Assembly: GCF_019720895.1 (NCBI RefSeq)
Contig: NZ_JAHKSH010000006.1
Location: forward strand, 124,001-188,000
From: Microbacterium salitolerans
GTDB lineage: Bacteria; Actinomycetota; Actinomycetes; Actinomycetales; Microbacteriaceae
Direction: 5' to 3'
Length of the DNA: 64,000 bases
Shown: positions 52,438-58,569 of the stretch, one piece after another
Numbering within the stretch: the first letter of the stretch is position 1
Layout of the letters: each line of letters starts with the position of its first letter
Position numbers and translations under genes: made by a program
The notes under the pieces: generated by a model
Told to the model about the DNA's origin: nothing
Databases searched by the model: none
The model's input: the letters and a program-made list of their open reading frames with translations, nothing else

Positions 52438-53600
52438 CGTGCGGCCTCCCCGGCGTGCGCGGAGAGCACCTCGGCGACGAGGTCGCGCTCGTGTTCTGTA
52501 GGCCCTTCGCCGTCGCGCACGAGGTCGAGGAAGTCGTCGACGATCTGCGGATCGGGCGTCTCACGAGTGACGCGGTCGCGGTAGGTCCGCGTCGACGCGT
52601 CGCTGCGCCGTTCGGGGTCGGGCTGGATCGTCGCGCAGTGAGGAAACCGCGCCTTGAGTTTGCGCATCGGTTCGTGCGGCGGCGTGGCGTCGGTGAGGAT
52701 CGCGCACACCCAGTCGTCGATGTGCGTCGCGAATCGATCGTCGTGCAGCAGGTCGTCGAGCGTGCCGCGCAGGGTGACGAGGCGGCGCGGCACGGGCAGA
52801 TCGAGCCACTCGACGGAGGCGAGGCCGGTGCCATCGAGGTCGACGAGCCAGGATCCGCGTGGTCTGTCGCTCTCGCCGAAGCTGTAGTGCAGGGGCGCGC
52901 CTGCGTACCGAACGCGTTCCGACAGGCGCGAGCGGCCGTGGATGTGCCCGAGGGCGACGTAGTCGGGCCCGTCGAAGTCGGAGAGCGGCACGACGTCGAG
53001 GGATCCCTGCCGCAGGTCCTGCCGGATCTCGCGTTCGACACCGGGGGTCGGTTCGACGCCTGCCGCGAAGCAGTGCGCCATGACGACGGAGCGCCCGCCG
53101 CGCGCGGATCGGTCGGCGTCGACGAGCGACATGGCGTGGCGCATGACCTGCTCCTGCGTGCGCAGGGCCTGGTCGGGCCAATGGTGCCGCACGAGCGCGG
53201 GCTCGAGGTACGGGATTCCGTAGATGTGCACCGGGCCGTGAGCGTCGTCGAGCGTGATGGGCGTGCCCACGGCCAGCGGATCCGTCACGACGTGCACGCC
53301 GGCGCGCCCGAGGAAGGGCGCCTGGAACCCGAGCCGGGCCGCCGAATCGTGGTTTCCGCTCGTGATGACGACGCGCGCGCCGGCATCGCGGATGCCCATG
53401 AGCACGTCGGTCAGCAGCCGATAGCAGTCGGCCGCGGGCGTCGCAGAGTCGAACACATCCCCCGCGACCACGACCACGTCGACGCCGTGCTCCTCGACCT
53501 GCCCGACCAGGGCATCGAGAACCCCACGCAGCGCGTCAAGCGTGGAGTGACCGTGAAACGACCGGCCGATGTGCCAGTCGGAGGTGTGCAGGATCCGCAT
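52434..53600 (-). CDS. sbcD: Exonuclease subunit SbcD (Mre11-like)
   Basis: The product is 388 residues. The metallophosphoesterase motifs are HTSDWHIGRSFHG (residues 5-17), VVAGDVFDSA, TSGNHDSAARL, VVMAHCFAAG and ALGHIHGRS, all metal ligands present. A capping domain and a C-terminal domain follow. The ATG at 53600 has only 6 bases between it and the -10 box of a DNA-damage-type promoter, so the message is leaderless. It is the first gene of an sbcD-sbcC-small membrane protein operon. Confidence 0.96.
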   Translation of the reverse strand: MRILHTSDWHIGRSFHGHSTLDALRGVLDALVGQVEEHGVDVVVVAGDVFDSATPAADCYRLLTDVLMGIRDAGARVVITSGNHDSAARLGFQAPFLGRAGVHVVTDPLAVGTPITLDDAHGPVHIYGIPYLEPALVRHHWPDQALRTQEQVMRHAMSLVDADRSARGGRSVVMAHCFAAGVEPTPGVEREIRQDLRQGSLDVVPLSDFDGPDYVALGHIHGRSRLSERVRYAGAPLHYSFGESDRPRGSWLVDLDGTGLASVEWLDLPVPRRLVTLRGTLDDLLHDDRFATHIDDWVCAILTDATPPHEPMRKLKARFPHCATIQPDPERRSDASTRTYRDRVTRETPDPQIVDDFLDLVRDGEGPTEHERDLVAEVLSAHAGEAAR

Positions 53601-53606
53601 GACATC

Positions 53607-53629
53607 ACGCTAGGGCGAACGTCTGACAA
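53607..53629 (-). promoter_or_regulatory. PafBC/RecA-NDp-type promoter of sbcDC
   Basis: On the minus strand TTGTCAGAC, eight bases, TAGCGT, with the shared upstream TTCGTTTGTCAG. Spacing between hexamers (11) and distance to the ATG (6) equal those of the nuclease-helicase promoter. Confidence 0.68.
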
Positions 53630-53709
53630 ACGAAGAACGGATCACAACGGACTGCTGCACGGACATGGGACATACCCACGTGCCCCTCTCTCGTGTAGGA
53701 GACCCCCGT

Positions 53710-53805
53710 GTGAACGGATTCAGCGTGCGGTTACGCAAGGGCAAGGACCATTTCATGCTGGTCGTCAGCCCATTCGCTGTCGGCCGAGGCACGGTGCCTG
53801 ACACG
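53710..53805 (+). promoter_or_regulatory. In-frame leader with RLR arrest-like motif ahead of the macrolide phosphotransferase
   Basis: A GTG at 53710 has an ideal ribosome site (TAGGAG, 53696-53701, 8-base spacing) and reads MNGFSVRLRKGKDHF and on, with no stop before the mph ATG at 53806. Arg-Leu-Arg near residues 7-9 matches the macrolide-dependent ribosome-stalling motif of erm leader peptides such as ErmDL (MTHSMRLR). A small hairpin (AGGCACGGTGCCT, 53787-53799) lies just before the mph ATG. The leader may regulate or may be a real N-terminal extension. Confidence 0.5.
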
Positions 53806-54696
53806 ATGAGTCCCATGGACCCCATCGCCCTCGCCGCCGCGCATGATCTGTCCCTCGACCCCGATTCGGTCTCCGTCAACGAGGCCGGGCTCGACTTCCG
53901 TGTCGTGATGGCCGACGACGCCGATGGCGTCACCTGGGTGCTGCGGATCCCTCGTCGCCCCGACGTCGCGCAGGAGGCCGAGAAGGAGGCGCGGATCCTC
54001 GAGCTCGTGCGCCCCGCGCTCGCCGAGCTCGACATCGCCGTCCCTGACTGGCGCATCCGCTCGCAGGAACTGATCGCCTACCCGGCGCTGCCCGGGCATC
54101 CGGGGCTCACGCTCGACGGCGCGGATCCGATCTGGCACATGGATCCCGCCTCGCCCGATTACGCGACGCGCCTCGGGAAGCTGCTCGCCGCGCTCCACTC
54201 CATCGGCCCCGACCAGGCGCGGGCCGCGGGCGTCGAGGTGCGCTCGCCCGACGATGTGCGCCGTCAGTGGCAGGACGACATGGATCGCGTGCGCGCCGAG
54301 TTCGCGGTCGCTCCCGGCCTCGATGAGGCCTGGCGCGCGTGGATCGATGACGACGCCAGCTGGCCCGCGCACACCGTGATGTCGCACGGCGAGATCTATC
54401 CGGCGCACGTTCTCCTCGACGATGGCCGAATCACCGGCGTCCTCGACTGGACGACCGCCCGCGTCGACGACCCTGCCCGCGACTTCTCGTTCCAGATCGG
54501 TGCGGCGGGCGATGCCATGCTGCAGGTCACGGTCGACGCCTACGTCGAGGCAGGAGGACGCACCTGGCCCGGCCTCGCCGCGCAGGCGCGCCGCCTCTGG
54601 GACGCGAGCCCCATCCCCTACGCGCTCTTCGCCCTCGTCACGGGCGATCCGATGCACCGCGCGGGCGCCGAGGCGATGCTGAATCCCGATACCTAG
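53806..54696 (+). CDS. Macrolide 2'-phosphotransferase (Mph family)
   Basis: The product is 296 residues from ATG 53806 (328 if read from GTG 53710). It aligns by eye along its whole length with MphA/MphB: NEAGLDFRVV, WVLRIPRRPDV (nucleotide lysine region usually served by this strand), VPDWRI, ELIAYP, DDDASWPAHTVMSHGEIYPA, GVLDWTTARVDDP and YALFALVTGDP. It should phosphorylate the desosamine 2'-hydroxyl of macrolides with GTP. The catalytic-loop motif reads HGE where MphA has HGD. Its 3' end overlaps a truncated Ddn-type gene on the other strand, which suggests that the gene arrived by insertion. Confidence 0.86.
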   Translation: MSPMDPIALAAAHDLSLDPDSVSVNEAGLDFRVVMADDADGVTWVLRIPRRPDVAQEAEKEARILELVRPALAELDIAVPDWRIRSQELIAYPALPGHPGLTLDGADPIWHMDPASPDYATRLGKLLAALHSIGPDQARAAGVEVRSPDDVRRQWQDDMDRVRAEFAVAPGLDEAWRAWIDDDASWPAHTVMSHGEIYPAHVLLDDGRITGVLDWTTARVDDPARDFSFQIGAAGDAMLQVTVDAYVEAGGRTWPGLAAQARRLWDASPIPYALFALVTGDPMHRAGAEAMLNPDT

Positions 54697-54943
54697 GCCG
54701 GATCCGCCCGCCTGCCTTCTCGATGTTGCGCAGCCAGTTGACGTTCGTGCCGTAGGTGAGCTCGGTGATGAATCCGCCCTCGACGGGCGCGAGGATCAGC
54801 GGCACCTCGTACACGCGCCTTGACGTGCGTCCGACGTGCTCGATGAGCGAGAACGGCCCGCGGCCCGAGTGGGCGGCGCGCAGCGTCAGCGGGTTGGGCG
54901 CGCGGCCCAGGATGTCGAGGAACCTGCGGCGAGCGCGCGTCAT
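54638..54943 (-). pseudogene. Truncated nitroreductase/deazaflavin (Ddn-type) protein
   Basis: The reading frame gives 101 residues. The first 75 or so follow the Ddn family: SLIEHVGRTSRRVYEVPLIL, GGFITELTYGTNVNWLRNIE, ending KAGG. Family members continue for another 30-50 residues after that point with an RGR-type strand and a C-terminal helix; here the frame instead runs into the antisense of the mph 3' end with an Arg/Pro/Ser-rich tail. The gene therefore seems to have lost its 3' end. The ATG at 54943 has a poor ribosome site. Confidence 0.65.
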
Positions 54944-55021
54944 AGGGCGAGGCTGTTCCCGCGCCGTCGAGGGCGACAGAGCGCATTCGCATCGCGCCGG
55001 ATCCCCACGTACCGTGGCGGC

Positions 55022-55810
55022 ATGACGTCGCCTGAGCAGCCGAAGAACATCGTCGAGAACGCCCGCGTGCAGGAGGCCCTCGACACATGGGCCGAGCAGA
55101 AGGATCCGCGCGCCCACAGCGACGTGCTGCGTCGCACCGCCGCCGGGCAGCTGCTGCTCGACATCAGCCACTCCGAGTTCGCGGATCCCGAGAACCCGAT
55201 GCAAGAGAACGACAAGCTGGTCGTCACGTCGGTGCACGACAGCGAGGGCAAGGACCTCCTGCTCGCCTTCACCGACAACCCGCGCCTCGAGTCGTTCTCG
55301 CAGGCCGAGAAGACGACCTCGCTGGCCCAGCCCGCGGCCGCCGCCCTGCTGCAGGCGCTGGAGCACCACGACGGCATCGCCATCGACGCGGGCACCGACG
55401 GCACGTTCATCGCGTACAACGACGAGGTGCGGCGCGCATTCGGCGACGACCTCGGCGAGGCGACGAAGCTCGCCGCCGCGATCGTCGACGGCGGCGTCGA
55501 GCTCGACGAGTTCGTGCGCATGATGAAGGACGCCGTCGTCTACATCGGCGGGATCCCCGTCAAGGACGACGAGGGCGACATCATCGGTTACAACGTCGCG
55601 AGCGCGACGCGCCCCGACGGAGAGTCGCTGCACGCCGTCTTCACCAGCCCCGCCGAGCTCTGGGCGTGGGAGCCCGGCGCCGTCGCGCAGCCCACGAAGC
55701 TCGACCGCGTCGTCGCGTCGGCGAGGAACGACGGCATGGCCGGCCTCGTCGTCAACCCCGTCGGGCCCGCCGCCGAGCTCAAGATGGAGTGGTTCGAAGA
55801 GAGCGCATGA
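55022..55810 (+). CDS. SseB-like domain protein
   Basis: The product is 262 residues, cytoplasmic, acidic. The N-terminal half has an SseB-type fold (LLLAFTDNPRLESFSQAEKT, followed by a segment EHHDGIAIDAGTDGTFIAYN), a domain seen in actinobacterial proteins of unknown role. The C-terminal half has a similar alpha-beta pattern with WEPGAVAQPTKLD. The ATG at 55022 has no ribosome site and lies 6 bases after TACCGT (55010-55015), so it is probably leaderless. Confidence 0.75.
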   Translation: MTSPEQPKNIVENARVQEALDTWAEQKDPRAHSDVLRRTAAGQLLLDISHSEFADPENPMQENDKLVVTSVHDSEGKDLLLAFTDNPRLESFSQAEKTTSLAQPAAAALLQALEHHDGIAIDAGTDGTFIAYNDEVRRAFGDDLGEATKLAAAIVDGGVELDEFVRMMKDAVVYIGGIPVKDDEGDIIGYNVASATRPDGESLHAVFTSPAELWAWEPGAVAQPTKLDRVVASARNDGMAGLVVNPVGPAAELKMEWFEESA

Positions 55811-55817
55811 CGCCGGC

Positions 55818-56525
55818 TCATTCGTCGACGCGCGCGACCTCATCGACGAGGATCTGAGCGAGGTCGTCGGGCCGGGTCAGCTGCGGCCAATGGCTCGTCG
55901 GCAGCTCGATGACCGCCAGCTCGTCGAGCTCGATGAGCTCGGCCGTCATCGGGTGCCCCTCCTCGATCAGCTTCTCCATCATCGCCACGGGAAACGCCGT
56001 CGCGATGATCGTGAACGGCACGTGCCAGCGCGCCTCGTCGGAGAGCGCGAGCGGATCCTTCGCGACGCGGGCCGGTACCGGGATCGCGTGCGCGATGAAG
56101 TCGCCGAGCTGGTCGTCGGTGAAGTCCTGGAACTCGGCGTCGTCGAAGTAGGTCGCGCGGTCGGCCGGGAACGGCACCAGTCCGTCGACCTCGGGCAGAT
56201 CCTCGTTGATCGCGAATCCCGCGGGAGGCGGAAACGCGTCGACGCCGATCACGCGCGCGACACGGTCGGGGCGCGCGTCCGTCGCGCCCCACGCGACCGC
56301 GCCGCCGCCGGAGTGCCCCACGAGCACCACGGATCCGTCGATGTCGTCGATCAGCTCGACGATGGCCCGCACGTGGTCGGCGAGGCCGACATCCGTGCTG
56401 TCTCCGGGCGCATACCCCGGCAGCGTGGGCGTGTGCACGCGATGCCCCGCGTCTTCGAGAGCGGGCACCTGGCCCCGCCACGACGATCCATCCAGCCAGA
56501 ACCCGGCGATGAGAATGACGTCCAT
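55818..56525 (-). CDS. Alpha/beta hydrolase
   Basis: The product is 235 residues. The start is VILIAGFWLDGSSWRGQVPA (oxyanion region), then the nucleophile elbow VLVGHSGGGAVAW with Ser near 82. The acid residue follows in the lid region, and the catalytic His is in LPTSHWPQLTRPDDLA near the end. It is a small esterase or similar hydrolase; the substrate is unknown. The ATG at 56525 lies 6 bases after TACGCT (56532-56537 on this strand) with no ribosome site, so it is probably leaderless. Confidence 0.87.
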   Translation of the reverse strand: MDVILIAGFWLDGSSWRGQVPALEDAGHRVHTPTLPGYAPGDSTDVGLADHVRAIVELIDDIDGSVVLVGHSGGGAVAWGATDARPDRVARVIGVDAFPPPAGFAINEDLPEVDGLVPFPADRATYFDDAEFQDFTDDQLGDFIAHAIPVPARVAKDPLALSDEARWHVPFTIIATAFPVAMMEKLIEEGHPMTAELIELDELAVIELPTSHWPQLTRPDDLAQILVDEVARVDE

Positions 56526-56579
56526 GCCGCGAGCGTATGGGGCGAGCGCGCCGCGCGGAACCGGGGCGACCCAGTACGT

Positions 56580-56655
56580 TCCTGAGGAGATGTGCGGGAA
56601 CGAGGACGGATCCGGCCCGCGGCGTCCTCAGGAGTGCGCTTCTCCTCAGGAGTGC
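56580..56655. repeat. Short inverted and direct repeats in an intergenic gap
   Basis: TCCTGAGGAGA (56580-56590) is the exact complement of TCTCCTCAGGA (56641-56651). TCCTCAGGAGTGC occurs twice 18 bases apart (56625, 56643). They lie just after the GNAT gene on its strand and may form its terminator. Confidence 0.45.
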
Positions 56656-56660
56656 ACGCG

Positions 56661-56969
56661 TCAGCCGGCGGCGAGCAGCTCCGCGCGTCCGGGGTGGTCG
56701 TCGAACCAGTCGGCGACGTACCAGCAGACCGGCAGGACCTTCTGCCCGCCGCGAGCGGCGATCGCGTCGACGGCGCGCTCGGTCACGACCGACGCGTAGC
56801 CCCGACCGCGATGCACGGGGTTCGTGAAGGCGCGCGTGAACGCGACGGTGTCTCCGTGCACGCGGTAGTCGAGCACGCTGACGATCTCGTCGCCGCGTCG
56901 CAGCTCGTACCGCGAGCTCTCGGGCACATCGGTGAAGGTCAGGTCGTCGGGCACGGATCCATTGAACAC
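56661..56969 (-). CDS. Small GNAT-type N-acetyltransferase (YjdJ-like)
   Basis: The product is 102 residues. The short COG2388 GNAT fold shows the acetyl-CoA loop FTNPVHRGRGYASVVTERAV (about 51-70) and the final VLPVCWYVADWFDDHPG. Proteins of this type are small acyltransferases or acyl-CoA binding modules of unknown target. The ATG at 56969 follows GAGAGGG. It is monocistronic, with a terminator of the upstream operon at 56985. Confidence 0.87.
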   Translation of the reverse strand: MFNGSVPDDLTFTDVPESSRYELRRGDEIVSVLDYRVHGDTVAFTRAFTNPVHRGRGYASVVTERAVDAIAARGGQKVLPVCWYVADWFDDHPGRAELLAAG

Positions 56970-56984
56970 CCTCTCGCGCGCGAA

Positions 56985-57014
56985 ACGGCGCGGATCCCGG
57001 AGGATCCGCGCCGT
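56985..57014 (-). terminator. Terminator of the GH43/furanose operon
   Basis: ACGGCGCGGATCC (56985-56997) pairs exactly with GGATCCGCGCCGT (57002-57014) around CGGA, 15 bases after the last gene of the operon. Confidence 0.85.
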
Positions 57015-57028
57015 CTCTCACCCAGCGA

Positions 57029-58534
57029 TCAGCCGCGCGGCCGGTCGGGGTTGCCGGGGTGCTCGTCGTGCACCGGGTGATCCGGCTTCTTGCCCGGCTT
57101 GCCCGGGTTCTTGCCGGGCTTGCCGTCGAGCGCGATCGTCGCGATCGCCGGTGTCGCCGAGCCGTTATCGAGCCAGCCGAGAACGGTCACCTCGTCGCGC
57201 TTTCCGACGCCGTCGAGCGAGTACTCCTCCCACGTGACGCCGACCGAGACAGCTTCGCCGTCGATGGTCGCCGTGACCTCGTCGGGCAGCACCACGTCGT
57301 CCGCGTGCCGCTCCGAGATCGAGATCTCCTCGACGCCCGTCACGAGGCGCTCGGGCTGGTACTCGGCGAGCAGCACGTCGTTCTCCTCGCGCGTCACGGG
57401 CATGACCGTGCCGTGGCGCGGTGATGCCGGCAGACCGCTCGAGTCGAGCACGTCCCACGTCTCGCCGTGGTCGGTCGTCGTCATCGCCGCGTAGCCGGCA
57501 CCGCCGTGGTAGCTCGGCTGGTCGATGAACAGGTACCACTGCTCCGGATCCGTGAGCGAGGGGAACGCGGTCGGCCCCTCCCCCTGGGTGAAGACCGAGG
57601 TCGACCCCGTCGGGTTCGTGTACTCCTGTCCCACGCCGATGTCGCGCGTGATGAGGCTCCACTCGCCGGCGACGTCCGTCGCCGTGAACGGCTCCCCGAT
57701 GCCCTCGTGATCCACCGTCGCGAGCAGGTCGTTCGACTTCTCGAGGTAGATCGTCATCGTCCCCTCGTCCTTCGTGAAGCGATAGAAGGTGTCGCCCTCC
57801 TGCAGCACCGACGAGTCGATCGTGCCGAACCCGCCCTCGCGACGCTCCGAGTCGATCCACACCTGCGGCTCGCTGAACTCCACGAAGTCCTGCGTCGTGG
57901 CGTACATCATCCGGTTGTAGTTGTCGCGCTGATCGCGCCCCTCGTGCTCTGCGGTGTCGTAGAGGTTCGAGGCCCAGAACACGACGTACTGTCCCGTGTT
58001 CTCATCCCAGAACGCCTCGGGCGCCCACGTATTGCCGGCGAACTCGGTCGACACCTCGACGTGGCGCTGCTCCGACCAGTTGACGAGGTCGGTGGACTCC
58101 CAGATCTCGAGGTGGCGGCTGCCCGTGCGCTGGGCCTCGCCGAAGTCGACGCCGTCGGTGTTGAGGTCGGTGGCGAGCAGGTAGAACGTCGAGCCGTCGT
58201 GCGAGCGGATGATGAACGGATCCCGCACGCCGAGGGTGCCCTCGGTCGAGCGCAGCACCGCCTCGCCGTCGTTGAGGTCGCCCCACTGGAGCGCATCGGA
58301 TCCCTCGCTGAGCGCGAATCGCACCGACTCGCCTTCGGGACCGCCCTCGCCGTTGAAGTACGCGAAGAAGTACGACGCCAGCTCCTGCTGCCCCTCGGCC
58401 ACCCGCTCCGCCGTCGACGCCTCGTCGGTTCCCGTGTCAGCGAGCGCCGGCGGCGCAGCGAGCATGGCCGCGACGACCCCTCCCGCTGCCGCCCACGCGA
58501 CCCGCTTCGCTTTCCTGCTGTGAATGAGCGTCAT
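57029..58534 (-). CDS. Exported GH43-type glycosidase with C-terminal Ig-like domain
   Basis: The product is 501 residues with a signal peptide (cleavage near LAAPPALADT, about 32). A five-bladed beta-propeller of the GH43 arabinosidase kind follows (about 50-395), with VRDPFIIRSHDGSTFYLLAT (Asp of the catalytic set), NTWAPEAFWDENTGQYVVFW and ASPRHGTVMPVT. A small bacterial Ig-like (Big_4) domain (about 400-470) and a Lys/Pro/Gly-rich tail end it. No LPxTG anchor is visible. It likely releases arabinofuranose outside the cell. The ATG at 58534 follows AAGGAGGAC. It is the last gene of the operon and a paralogue of its neighbour. Confidence 0.88.
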   Translation of the reverse strand: MTLIHSRKAKRVAWAAAGGVVAAMLAAPPALADTGTDEASTAERVAEGQQELASYFFAYFNGEGGPEGESVRFALSEGSDALQWGDLNDGEAVLRSTEGTLGVRDPFIIRSHDGSTFYLLATDLNTDGVDFGEAQRTGSRHLEIWESTDLVNWSEQRHVEVSTEFAGNTWAPEAFWDENTGQYVVFWASNLYDTAEHEGRDQRDNYNRMMYATTQDFVEFSEPQVWIDSERREGGFGTIDSSVLQEGDTFYRFTKDEGTMTIYLEKSNDLLATVDHEGIGEPFTATDVAGEWSLITRDIGVGQEYTNPTGSTSVFTQGEGPTAFPSLTDPEQWYLFIDQPSYHGGAGYAAMTTTDHGETWDVLDSSGLPASPRHGTVMPVTREENDVLLAEYQPERLVTGVEEISISERHADDVVLPDEVTATIDGEAVSVGVTWEEYSLDGVGKRDEVTVLGWLDNGSATPAIATIALDGKPGKNPGKPGKKPDHPVHDEHPGNPDRPRG

Positions 58535-58569
58535 CGCTCGTCCTCCTTCTTCTCGTGTGCCGTCATCGG

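Noticed and set aside
53601-53640. LexA-type SOS box near sbcD
   Set aside because: I looked for the actinobacterial CGAAC-N4-GTTCG palindrome here and at 43270-43300 and 1510-1545; none is present. The LexA-independent motif explains the shared sequence better.
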